Positions 1 through 11,011 of a stretch of DNA of 64,000 nt are shown here, one piece after another. Under the pieces are notes generated by a model that saw only the letters and a program-made list of their open reading frames with translations, searched no databases and was not told the origin of the DNA. The position numbers and the translations under genes were made by a program. The stretch's first letter is position 1. Every line of letters starts with the position of its first letter. Source of the DNA: Microvelia longipes (Eukaryota > Arthropoda > Insecta > Hemiptera > Veliidae); contig JACMZG010000008.1 in assembly GCA_018340805.1 (NCBI GenBank), positions 12,486,742 through 12,550,741 of the forward strand, given 5' to 3'.

Positions 1-600
1 CCACCCCCTAAATATACTATACTAAATCTAATCAAAATCAAGTAAACTAATAACTTATGCCCCTGTGCACCACAATTTTCTTTTATCTGGTTATAGTACT
101 ACAGAGCCAGTAAATCAGTCCACCCTCTAAATATACTATACTAATCTAATCAAAATCAAGTAAACTAATAACTTATGCCCCTGTACCACAATTTTCTTTA
201 TCTGGTATAGTACTACAGAGCCAATAAATCAGTCCACCCTCTAAATATACTATACTAAATCTAATCAAAATCAAGTAAACTAATAACTTATGCCCCTGTG
301 CACCACAATTTTCTTTTATCTGCTTTATACTACATAGCCAGTAAATCAGTCCACCCTCTAAATATACTATACTAAATCTAATCAAAATTAAGTAAAGTAT
401 AACTTATGCCCCTGTGCACCAAAATTTTTTTAATCTGCTTATAGTACTACATAGCCAGGTGCACCTTTTAAATAGTCTTTGTACTAAATGTAATCAAAAT
501 GAAGTAAACTAATAATTTATGCCCCTGTGCACAACTATTCCCATTTGTCTGCTTATAGCACTACATAGCCTGTAAATTAGTGCATCTACAAATTAGTCTT
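1..600. repeat. Tandem repeat, about 118-bp unit, about 5 copies
   Basis: Units start near 1, 120, 236, 353 and 470, each opening with ccaccctctaaatatactat and containing aacttatgcccctgtgcacc. Copies 1-4 are very similar. Copy 5 and a remnant near 587 are diverged, as at the decaying edge of a satellite-like array. The array probably continues to the left of the window. No coding potential: short reading frames here only reflect the repetition. Confidence 0.93.
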
Positions 601-1533
601 TATACCAAGTTTTAACAAAATCACTGGAAATCCGTGTTCTAAAGTCAGTAAAATGATAAAATTTACAAAAAAAAAAAATCTGAATTCCTTATAAACCTTA
701 GTTATTTTAACTACACCTTAAGATTTTGAGAATCGTACAATTATTATTTCCTGTTTGTAAGTTACTTATAGAATTTCATAGACTTATGATTTCATATTTA
801 AGTTTTTTAGTCTAATTTCATAGTTTTATTCTGAGGCTATTGTCAGTTATATTCATTACTTTATTCAAAGTTATTTACTGCCCTAAAAAGCTTATAGCTC
901 TAAAATCAAAATTTTTAGCACCAAAATATTGTAAATGTACTGCTCTAAAATAATAGCTCTAGACATGCATGATTTTATGCTTTCCAAAAAGGCTATGATT
1001 TTTTAAATATTTCGATGCCCCTATAGACCACTTTAGATGCCCCTAATCATCTTAAGACTCGGCTCAAACCTTCCTATCACTGTAGATTAATTTTGTAAAA
1101 AACTTTCGTGAAAATTCGTCCAGTCGTTATCGAGTTTAGAGGGAACATCGGTAGCGACATTTGAATTTTATTTATATAGATATAGACAAATATATTTTAC
1201 TGATATTTATTACGATATTTTACTGCACTATCCGTCTACGGGGTTAAAATATAACTAAAATAATTTTGGCATTTAATTAGAGACGAATAAACGGTCTTTC
1301 ATATAATGATTATCGTGAACTAAGAAACATAGTTTTCTTAGTTTACGATATTCATTATAATTATAGTTCTGGCGAAACCTTATAAAAACGGGTTCTACTC
1401 AGCAATGTAAAATAAGTAGATATAGAGATAATATTTTTTTTTATCTCTAGACTGTAATAAAAAGTTACTTTTTACTCTAAATGGAGTAAAAACAGTTTCC
1501 TATGATTGGAGTTGGAGCCCTTAAATCTAACAC

Positions 1534-1536
<3 letters not shown>
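601..1536. other. AT-rich intergenic sequence, no gene seen
   Basis: No convincing exon or RNA gene. Around 1100-1165 a segment reads aattcgtccagtcgttatcg followed by gagtttagag. This resembles the 3' ends of several insect transposable elements, but it is too short to assign. Confidence 0.5.
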
Positions 1537-1583
<47 letters not shown>

Positions 1584-1598
1584 TATATATATATAATA
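1537..1598. repeat. (TA)n microsatellite
   Basis: About 60 bp of almost pure TA with one phase interruption. The IYIYIY reading frames on both strands are artefacts of it. 1599-2069 is AT-rich with no gene recognised. Confidence 0.97.
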
Positions 1599-2069
1599 TG
1601 GGAGTTAAATGCTTTGGTTCCCTCGGCTTTCGCCTTAGGAACCGACTTACTGCTCATAACTATCATAACTATATACGACTAACTATCATACCTTAGCAAT
1701 ATGATTATAAGCATAACTGTAAAGTTTTAATGTATAATAATATCACAGTATTCCGGATCATAGATTTCTGTTAAAAACTTAGTGAAAAAATAATATATTT
1801 ATTTTTTTGTCAAAATTATTATTTTTAACAAAAATCTATTATATATGTCAAACAAAAGCTTGATGAAAAGTCACTAGATTAGAGTAGTATAGCTATAATA
1901 TTATTTTTTATATAGTGTCATATAAGCATAAACTAATAGTTCTTAGAATATAAACATTTCTATTTAATTATTATTTAAAAAATGAAATATTATTGGTTGA
2001 AGTAGTATTTTCTCTGTCACATTTAGAATATTACAGTTAGTTCTAGTGTATGTTTTGAAAATAATACAT

Positions 2070-2587
2070 TTGACACAATATAATTGTGCGAGAGACACCA
2101 AGGAAATGTAACAAGCAAATTGCAATGCTACATCTGGGAACTGTTCCATCATTCGACATTCGTCATCATTGATGGCTCAACATACTGTCATGTCCCACTC
2201 TGTTTCGTTACGTCTAACTCATTAGGGCGCCGACAGAGCCTGAACTCACTCTGACCTTCAATTAATTCCGAAGAATATAATGTGAAGTATTTACCAGAGA
2301 CGATAGATGGCATATTTTGCTTGCCATGCATGATGGCGGTAAGAGAGCACCGCTCGTCTCTGGTAAGTACTTCACATTATATTCTTCGGAATTAATTGAA
2401 AGTCAGAGTGAGTTCAGGCTCTGTCGGCGCCCTAATGAGTTAGACGTAACGAAACAGAGTGGGACATGACAGTATGTCGAGCCATCAATGATGACGAATG
2501 TCGAATGATGGAACAGTTCCTAGATGTAGCATTGCATTTTGCTTGTTACATTTCCTTGGTGTCTCTCGCACAATTATATAGTGTCAA
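2070..2587. repeat. Large foldback (inverted repeat), about 234-bp arms
   Basis: The left arm (2070-2303) and right arm (2354-2587) are near-perfect reverse complements around a 50-bp loop. Outer ends read ttgacac and gtgtcaa. The inner ends read accagagacga and tcgtctctggt. The GC content is above that of the surroundings. It is either a foldback/MITE-type element or an inverted duplication. A transcript would form a long dsRNA hairpin. Short reading frames in the two arms share residues only because the arms are copies of each other. Confidence 0.93.
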
Positions 2588-2781
2588 CTATTCATGTTTT
2601 GCAAAACTCGGTAGTATCAAAATGATAAATAATACATTTGCCAAAATTTCATCCTTCCTACCACAGGGGAAAATTTTTGTGTTTCGAACTTTTGGCGGTA
2701 AAATAAGTTATAGGTAATATATGCTCCTCATTACGAGGAGCACAAAGAGTGCTCATTACGAGAGCCTAACAGAGTGTATGC

Positions 2782-3091
2782 CATAGAGATATATACCAGA
2801 GGGGGATTAGTTTATCTCAAAACATTGAGAGGCTTGAAACATCTTTTTGGGACTCTCAGGGGCTCTGCGTAACCTCACTGAAACCTCCTTCCAGATATTA
2901 TAATAAATTGTTTTCGTCTTCCCGCACATTGCTTGTTTTTTGATATGTATTTTTAACGTTCTCCTACAAAAAATACTGTAAATTTGTACTGATTATTTCA
3001 TTATATTTATAAGCGGAGGTGGTCAGGTTATTTTGTCCAATGTTTCACAATTTAACTATAGCGTCTCTCTAGTAATAATAATATCTCTATG
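2782..3091 (+). mobile_element. MITE, copy 1 of the CATAGAGATAT family
   Basis: A 310-bp non-coding element that begins CATAGAGATAT and ends ATATCTCTATG. It is flanked by near-identical 8-bp duplications, GTGTATGC and GTGTATGT. Its interior (for example tgtactgattattt and ggtggtcaggttattttgtc) recurs at 27535-27840 and, inverted, at 32020-32285. An 8-bp target duplication with short TIRs points to a hAT-like source, which is inference. Confidence 0.88.
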
Positions 3092-3387
3092 GTGTATGTC
3101 TTTGACTAAGCCGATCCCCCAAGAAGGATGGCTTGGCTCCCGGTTCTAACTGCTTAAATACACACCACAACGAGCAGCTAACTGTAGAGTAGGAGAGAAT
3201 TAGAGTGGCTTGATATAAGCTAATCCCACGTAAATCTCTTGACTTAGTCGATGTTTTGCACCATTCCCATAAAACAAGAAGTAGCCTGAGTGTTATTATC
3301 ATAAGGTATTAAGTCATTCTCTTTTGTTAATAGAAATAGGATGACCTTAGTGTTATCTAGGCAGATAGCTCAATAAAGAATATATTA

Positions 3388-3684
3388 ATCGAAGAATCAG
3401 CTACCGTCGATACTTGCTGTTGGATATAAATATCCCTGGACCGGTTTCGGCAGGGTCACGGCCTTGACTCAGTACACATTCCCTTTATAAACCCCTTCCT
3501 ACTTCCTCCCTTATCTTCAGAGGGCTCGTCGTGCTCATTGAGACTAGATGTTAATCACTGATTTAACTTTATTAGTTAAGAGCTCGAGTGTTGCCCCGCC
3601 TGCTGATGATGGCGTTATGCCGAAACCGGTCCAGGGATATTTATATCCAACAGCAAGTATCGACGGTAGCTGATTCTTCGATTG
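3388..3684. repeat. Inverted repeat, about 66-bp arms, 164-bp spacer
   Basis: The left arm (3388-3453, ending at the ggaccggtttcggca segment) is the reverse complement of 3618-3684, which starts tgccgaaaccggtcc and ends at ctgattcttcgatt. The spacer is unrelated sequence. Probably the terminal inverted repeats of a small non-autonomous transposon. No clear target-site duplication was found. Confidence 0.85.
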
Positions 3685-3921
3685 CTTCTTCAACTTGCGG
3701 TAAATACAACCTTTTTAAGAATATATTAGTTGGTACGCTATGGTGTTCCATTGATAAAGCTTTATTAGAAAACGATTTTTTCATTAAGTGTGGAATATTG
3801 TTTGAAGTTTTTGTCGTAAAGTTGTGGAAACATGAAAATGTATTGTATAAAACCTCTCCTAAAAATACTTCCCATATTTTGATTTCAGTTCATTAATATA
3901 TCCCTTTGCTATGTGTTTCAG

Positions 3922-4049
3922 GTTCAAACACAATAATGATTTTACCCGCTATTCCAACAAAAGGAATGACCAAAGACAACATAGATGAACTTATCAAAAA
4001 AACATACACAGCTATGTCTCAAGAGTTTAAATCCTTATCGAAATTATAA
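3922..4049 (+). CDS. AGPAT-like acyltransferase, terminal exon only (partial gene)
   Basis: A 3' splice site (ctatgtgtttcag) is followed by 128 nt open in phase 1, ending in TAA. The encoded 42-residue tail (NTIMILPAIPTKGMT, then IDELIKK, ending KSLSKL) matches the last exon of the complete AGPAT gene at 25548-25675 in length (128 nt), entry phase and stop position, with about 27 of 42 residues identical by eye. No exon with the NHxxxxD or EGTR motifs is visible upstream in the window, so the rest either lies left of position 1 or is lost. The best reading is a tandem paralogue, because the splice site is kept and the changes are largely conservative. A detached duplicated exon is the alternative. 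Confidence 0.8.
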
Positions 4050-5038
4050 AATGCATGAGATTTAAGACAAACACAACCCATATTTGACTTTTGTGATATA
4101 AGAATTGTATATTAATTTTAACTACCATAATTATTATTTTTGTAAATTATTGAATGTAAATTTTGTAGTTATAACGTTTTTAATTTTTTTGTTAAAAACT
4201 TTCGCTATAGATTCCTTTCTTACAAAGGCAATCCACGAATGATGTTGAATGCCTTTGTAAGACGTTTATTTGTGTCGAATAGAAAACTGCTTCTGATATT
4301 CTATCCCCACAATTCTGCATTCTGAAAACAAGGAAAATATAGATCAGATAAGATGTTCAGCAAAATTTTAAAACTATCAGCAGCGTTAAAAAGTGATACA
4401 AATATTTTGTATGATAACTAGTTGCTTAAAGTCTGAACATAAAAACTCGTAAACATTACAATGTTTTCCGTAACTTTTGTGAATAGATTAAACCATCATA
4501 ACTCTTGTGTTTTGCGAGTATAATTTTTATATAAGCATCCCTTGCTACTATTCTAATTGCTGAGTACTGAGACAGTTTTATTAAGTATACTGAAAATACA
4601 TTACGTTAAGTTCCTAATTTATAATTAAATGTTTTCTTGATATTTTTGTATTACTATTACAAGATTCTATTATAAAAGGGATGATGCGCTAAATCGATTT
4701 CCCTATTAACGTAGGGACCTTGTCAAGAATAAAATCATAAGGCCTTCGGCATCTGGGTCGCTCTGCGGCGTCGGGGCTGCTTCACAGCCCCGCGCCTCTC
4801 TCAGTGGCCGTTACTCGGTTAACTCATGGTTGTTCTCTTTTACCAATTTGTCATATTACTAGTTAATAAAACTGTCACGATATAAGCGATGGTTCAAATG
4901 TATTTATCAGTAAACATGATTTATTTACATAATGTTATGTATGTCAATCGATATAACCGGCATTAATGCTAGTATTAAATTTTAAGCATGATGCATGTAC
5001 CAACCATACACATTAGTACACGTATTTGTAGATTGACT
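4050..5038. other. Intergenic, no gene seen; small GC-rich islet
   Basis: Presumably includes the 3' UTR of the AGPAT-like exon; a possible AATAAA is at 4728-4733. At 4675-4710 the segment aagggatgatgcgctaaatc resembles the TIR of the element at 55099-55625. At 4740-4810 there is a GC-rich patch with a hairpin (GGGGCTG, loop CTTCA, CAGCCCC). Confidence 0.5.
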
Positions 5039-5522
<484 letters not shown>

Positions 5523-5589
5523 AACCCACAATAATGATGTATTCTGATCAAGCTAAAAATTTATACCCATGTACTCGTAGGGTTCGCTT

Positions 5590-5704
5590 ATATCTTGCCA
5601 GTATGCCACTTATAAACTAGTCATATGACAACCTGATATAGGACAACAAGCATGTGGCCGCAAGGCAGCCGCCAACGCCGCATGGCGGCCAAGACCCCTT
5701 GTAT
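5590..5704 (+). repeat. Dispersed family, catgtggccgc type (copy 1)
   Basis: Contains cagtatgccacttataaact, then catatgacaacctgatatag gacaacaa, then a GC-rich palindromic block with catgtggccgc and tggcggccaaga. Related copies are at 13380-13487, 19355-19428, 30738-30836 and, inverted, 29938-30060 and 36150-36270. The GC-rich end in an AT-rich genome is characteristic. Likely the end of a non-autonomous element of unknown class. Confidence 0.7.
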
Positions 5705-6387
5705 AGTTAAAAAAGTAGCTAATATTTATGTTCAAAATGATTGTTTTTATAGAAATTGTATTTATTTTAATTGTTAAACTATTGGGTAAATAAATGGATA
5801 TTTATTTATTTATTTTATACAACTTAGTAATTTATACTTTTAATCACTTTTATAATTTTTATATTCTTAAAGTAACATTTTTAATCAATTATGAAGAACA
5901 CGATGAACACGTTTCAGAGATCAATCGAGTAAAATAAAACGCCACAACAGCACATCTCCTCTGACAAGCACATGAAAGTATTTATTTACATAAACAGGGT
6001 AAAAAAATGCAATAAAATAAATGAGTAAAATAAACTGAATAAATAAAGCTAAATGTAAATAAATATGTAAAATAAAAGAATTAATAAAAAAAGTGAATTA
6101 AAATAAAAATATAATAAAGTTAAATAAAGTTAAACGAGTAAAATAAATTGCGGCGCAGTGTCATAAAACACTAGGGTGCAGAACGCGTAATGTTTTAGGT
6201 TTAAAGGGGGAATAATCCGGCGGAAAATTAATAAATAAAAAAATAAAATAATGTGAAAAAGTTTATTATTACTAAATAAAAACAGATATTGATACAAAAT
6301 AAAGAATAGTAGATAAAGTTATGGACTATTAAATGAAGTGCCTCCAATAGGGTTAGTTGGTGGGCTCACTCGAATAAGAGCCGGGTG
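5705..6387. other. AT-rich and low-complexity sequence
   Basis: 5995-6150 is an imperfect run of AAATAAA-type words. 6150-6200 and 6330-6470 are locally GC-richer. No gene recognised. Confidence 0.55.
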
Positions 6388-6420
6388 ATCACTCCATCCA
6401 CCGCGGGTGGATGGAGTGAT
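6388..6420. repeat. Perfect short palindrome
   Basis: ATCACTCCATCCACC, a 3-bp centre (GCG), then GGTGGATGGAGTGAT: a 15-bp perfect stem. It sits in a GC-rich patch (6340-6465) inside AT-rich DNA, perhaps the end of an old transposon. Confidence 0.85.
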
Positions 6421-6421
6421 T

Positions 6422-8439
6422 ACCGCTAAGGACCAAGCTGTTGAAGCGGTTAATCCGGGCAACAAAAAAAAAATAACAAATTGCGTTTATTTAACATATG
6501 AATAAAAAACAGTAAAGAGTTATGAAGTTTGGTCATGATAAATAAAAACAACATTTAAGCTTTTAACTGTATTTTTTATTTTAGGATTTGTTAAAATTTA
6601 ATATTATATTTTTGTTTACTCTCTGATGACTACTCAAAATTGATAATAATTCCATAGTTATTTTTTTTGAACAAACAACATTAATGTTAAGCCCTGTGGC
6701 TTTATAGATCTATATTTCGTTTGTTGGTGTTCATTCTTCGATACTATAAGCAGCTTTTTTTAGAATTTAAATTTCTTGAAGACTACAGTCCTTTATAAAA
6801 ATTAATTTATATTTATTTTATATTTATTATCTAAATATATATCATACCAGTCCAAAAAAATTTACTCTTCTATAAGCAGCTAGCTATATTTAGAAACCTT
6901 ATCTGTTTCTTTCTGTTAACGGCTTTAGTTTGTTATAAAACACTTTATAATGAAGACCTAATCATACGTTCGAAAGCTTAAATGCTGTTCTTATTTTTTA
7001 CGTCTATTTTTTTAAGTCTTTACTGTCATTAAAAGTGATTTTTAATTTTATTTAAAATGTGTTATTTTAAAATCGTTGCTCTCAATCAATATTTACCTAC
7101 CTCGGCTTCACCTCGTAAGTTAACTAACTATTCCTCTCGGCAAGCCTCGGCATTTAAATGCTATAGTTCATTCGGCTTTGGCCTCAAACCAACTTAACCT
7201 GTACTATTTTTTTGTAACTAAGCTCTGTTTGTTTTTTCTGTTGATCGCATTTTAAAGAAGTATTGATTTTATATTTTCCCTTTGTGGCCCTTAGTTTAGT
7301 TGATTAATTACAGGGTTACCAACAAAACATATTGCTTTTATAATTTTTATTTATATTCGTATGAAATTACGTTCATTGTTATAAGTCAATAAACCGTCAA
7401 TGCGTCATCTACTTTTAGGCCTATTTAGAGTCTAGAATAAAGAGTACCTACTCCAATCTAAAATATCACCTATTATTAGATCATTTCTTTATGGAATAGA
7501 AATAGACCCCTGGAACCTGGAACAAATGTCAATGCGATTCGTCTAGGCCTTCCATAGTGCTTCTGCCGACTAACAATAGTGATCATTACTCTTACTGTTT
7601 TTACCTGTTTCTATTTTAATTAGATATATTAGATCTAATTAGATTCTAATATCTAATTAGATATATAGATTAGATGTATTTAGGTAATCTAGCGTTCAAT
7701 TCTTTATAGATTTTAAATGTATATCAGAAAGTTGCAATGCATATAGTTTTACATAAAAATCGTGTAATCAGTAATACAGTATTCAGTACGTCATTACCTG
7801 CTGACTCTACCCTAGTGACTTTATTCAGTTTTATTAACTAAATGGTTACGTGTCATCTTTTTCAGACGGTAAGATATCTTTAAAATTACAGACATACTAT
7901 ATTAAAATAATATGAAGGATTTCTATAATAATTACTGCTGTATTTAATATTCAGAGGGGACCCATCTAGGAGATGTTAGTAATAGTATTTAACACGATGA
8001 ATCAAATGAAACCGGTTATAGCTCAATCTCATCATCTATCAGACCAACCTAAGTAACAGAAAATTCAAAACAATCCATTTTCATGACCAATTAGAGACTT
8101 CTAAAATAAATTTGTGGTCTAACTCCCACCATAAAACCTATCCCATTAGCAATTTTATTTTAATATTGATCGGCTGAAATATGCTTCAATATAAAGCAGT
8201 CTCAAATATGATATGTTTAAAGAAGTTTAGTTTAGAGAAAATTACCTTTTTCATACAAAACATTGCTAACCTTAATTTAACCTGTTTCCTCATCGTTGAA
8301 TTTAGTTATTTAGCAAAATTCGTAAATTTTGTTGTCTCAATAGAACAGGTTAAATTAGGTAAAAAACTTAAATAAAAGATAAAAACGCCCTTACGTGATT
8401 GGTTGATATTTGTAACGAGTAACATTCAAAAGTAACACA

Positions 8440-8448
<9 letters not shown>
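6422..8448. other. Intergenic, no gene seen
   Basis: AT-rich sequence without convincing exons. 7620-7680 is a run of overlapping attagat/atctaat words. 7085-7200 has repeated cctcggc motifs. Confidence 0.5.
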
Positions 8449-8522
<74 letters not shown>

Positions 8523-8555
8523 TATATATATATTAATATATATATATATATATAT
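8449..8555. repeat. (TA)n microsatellite
   Basis: About 107 bp of TA with a few phase breaks. Adjacent (CA)4. 8556-9594 beyond it is AT-rich with no gene recognised. Confidence 0.97.
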
Positions 8556-9594
8556 GTAAATTACCCCAATAATTAGGCTCTTTGCAATCATAAGTGTCAT
8601 TGATATTCAGGGTGAAAAAACAATCGATTTATAATCTTGACTTAATATTACCAGACTTTTAAGAATCACTTCAAAAATCTGATCTTTGCACAAGCAATAA
8701 AACCAGTATTGTATTGTTCGTCAAAATTATTCTCCAAAAAAAAACTCCCGTCAATATTTATTTTTATATTTATTAAATTAATATATTTTAACTAAATGTT
8801 TCCAAAACGATAATATTTTGAGTGTAGAGATAAAAAATTAAATTGGGACTGTGACAATTTAGTTTGATATTATCACGAGACAATCTTATTTAGTCTGCAT
8901 TTAATTTTAGATAATACAAAGTAAGTAAAAATTTAAAATAGATTGGTAAGCATATGTTATGTTCAAACCTGTTTGTGCTGACGTGTTTAGGTTAGTTATC
9001 TTTAATTATTCTTATTTCACCATTGTCTATTCTTTATAAATTATAGAATAATTTCTAGTTCTCCTTAGTTTTAACAATTCCTTGTTATAAAATAGTATTA
9101 ACTATTTCTGTGTAATTTAATTTCTGTTAAAATCGATGACATTTAAATAATAACGTAAGCAATAATTCTTATAACATTCAAGTATTTACTTTTCTTCATT
9201 TTTACCGTAGGTATATTGGAAAAGTATTGTGTTTGCCAAAAAATTCGATTCCCGGATTTCACATGAAATATCAGTTTCATGTGTTTTTAGACCTCCTCTG
9301 TCTGTTATTATCGCATCTCTCAGTGCATTAATGCAAGTGAGTTAGAACCTGGTACAAAATTATTTTTGGGTTTAGTTGAACTTTGGCGAAATATTTTTTT
9401 TTGATGCAGTCATTAACTCAGCCAAAATTTTGATCGTTCATAAAACACGGAAACATTAATCATAAACATTCATGTTTATTTATAAACATGTATTTTTGAG
9501 ATTTAGCACACATGTAGTCATATATAATACCAACGTGTGTGCCAAGTTTTTATCTTATTATCAGCATTGGTTTAATTTTTATCAAATGACTTTT

Positions 9595-10270
9595 AGTTTT
9601 TTAAAAAACGTTTTTAATGTAAACGTTTTTTTTTTAAAAATTGAAACAAATAAAAAATCCAATTAAGTTAAAAATTTGGTACAAGTATATGTAGGCCAAG
9701 AGCCCAGGGGTGTTTCGTTAATAAAAAGTGTAATGGCTGGAACCGGTCTCAATTTTTCGTAAATACCTTCCTGAACAAGGATCTGCAATTCTGCCGACTC
9801 GTATCGGATGGGTGTCCCAGGTAGAACCTTTGACCCCTAAAGGGCGTTCTGCCTGGGACGTTCTTCCGATAAGAGTCGGCAAAATTGCAGATCCTTGTTC
9901 AGGAAGGTATTTACGAAAAATTGAGACCGGTTCCAGCCATTACACTTTTTATTAACAAAACAGCCCTGGGCTCTTGGTCTAATACCTCTATGTGTAATAA
10001 ATAAAAGTATACTAAGTTTCGTTCAATTCGGCCAGTATATCTACGGTTTTTCATAAAGGTAAGCAGCCTCGAGCGAATCAGAGCCAAGATGGGTGAACGC
10101 TGGAAATAAATTTACTATGGGATAGTAAATAAATTTACTATCTAAGGACGAGCAAAGCAAGTTTAAAGACTCGCTGGAGATCATTTGCTGAGGACGAGCG
10201 AAGCGATTGTGAAGTTGTGAGGATGAGTGTAGCGAATACGACGGGGTGTGTAAACGTTTCGAGGTGCCCC
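9595..10270 (+). repeat. Dispersed repeat with GCGAAGCG motifs (interrupted copy)
   Basis: Excluding the insertion at 9690-9982, this matches the reverse complement of the two copies at 41860-42600: aaatttggtaca, a spacer, acactaagtttcgt..., tatatctacggttttt, agcagc, then a block rich in gacgaGCGAAGCGa words ending gaggtgccccgta. Other partial copies are at 14370-14452, 20930-21032 and 39560-39705. No coding capacity seen. Confidence 0.75.
9690..9982. mobile_element. Hairpin MITE nested in a dispersed repeat
   Basis: A 293-bp element that is nearly one hairpin: arms about 9696-9822 and 9848-9977 with a loop of about 25 bp. It begins TGTAGGCCAAGAGCCCAGGG and ends with the near reverse complement. 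Comparison with uninterrupted copies of the surrounding repeat (42100, 42500) shows the host sequence resuming after it, with TA on each side. That supports a TA target duplication and a Tc1/mariner-like origin (inference). Confidence 0.85.
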
Positions 10271-10597
10271 GTACTTAACTTTATCTATCTATAATTATAG
10301 TAATTTGTGTAACTAGGCGGGAGAATGGAATATTACTGACAAAAGCGAGTGTAGCCTACGGAAATAACTTTTAGAGGCGAAGGCGAGGCTAGAAATTTAC
10401 AATTTATCTGCTAAGGCGTAGCCGAAGAAGGCATAATGCTGTATAATCTCAGCTTTGTTGTGTACCATAATTTATTCGACTACGTTAGGGGGCTTCAACA
10501 CACATAATATTTTTTTTTTTTGTACCAAATAACCAAATGTAATAAATATCGGAGAAATGCTACTATCAGTCATAAAATTAGTTCAGTAATGTCTAAC

Positions 10598-10621
10598 TAT
10601 AGTTAGACATATAGTTAGACA
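10598..10621. repeat. Short palindrome
   Basis: TCTAACTATAGTTAGA is a 16-bp palindrome followed by a partial direct copy (catatagttagaca). Confidence 0.8.
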
Positions 10622-10724
10622 CAGGGTATACCCTGCCGTCAGCAGATAATAATATTTTAATAATAATCAAGCTTATTTTTTATGAAATATTTTACATATT
10701 TTTAAATTTATTTGAATATATAAT

Positions 10725-10935
10725 ACGGGCCTTCGGCCCGTAGCCGCTACGCGTCGTCGGCCCACAGGGCCGCTTCGCGGCCCGGAGGCCTCCCTGTGGC
10801 CGCTTCGCGGCCACATTGTTGTTGTTTTGTATGATGTGTTGTTTCATTATTGTTCTTGTTACATGGCATTTTGCCATGTACCTAGCGAATTTTCACAGCC
10901 TCTCCACACAGGCCCGCTTCGCGGGCCTGAGAGGA
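10725..10935. repeat. Cluster of GC-rich hairpins with TTC loops
   Basis: Successive perfect stems: ACGGGCC-TTC-GGCCCGT, GGGCCGC-TTC-GCGGCCC, GGCCGC-TTC-GCGGCC, and, after a short AT-rich gap, GGCCCGC-TTC-GCGGGCC. ATGGCATTTTGCCAT lies between. Strongly GC-rich in an AT-rich setting. The last part before the gap (ggccacattgttgttgt) matches the inverted form of the catgtggccgc family. Confidence 0.85.
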
Positions 10936-11011
10936 TTTCTCACAAATTTGATTTTACTAATTAAGATTTTATTAATACTTTATTATTAATAGTATGCTAT
11001 AATATTAAAAC

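Noticed and set aside
2466..2717. 83-codon frame at the foldback
   Set aside because: Its N-terminal half lies in the inverted-repeat arm and is mirrored by the minus-strand frame at 1964-2152. No domain.
8391..8600. Frames of alternating Ile-Tyr (also at 1472, 12137, 13122, 17730, 18857, 29686, 45965)
   Set aside because: All are translations of (TA)n microsatellites, present on both strands.
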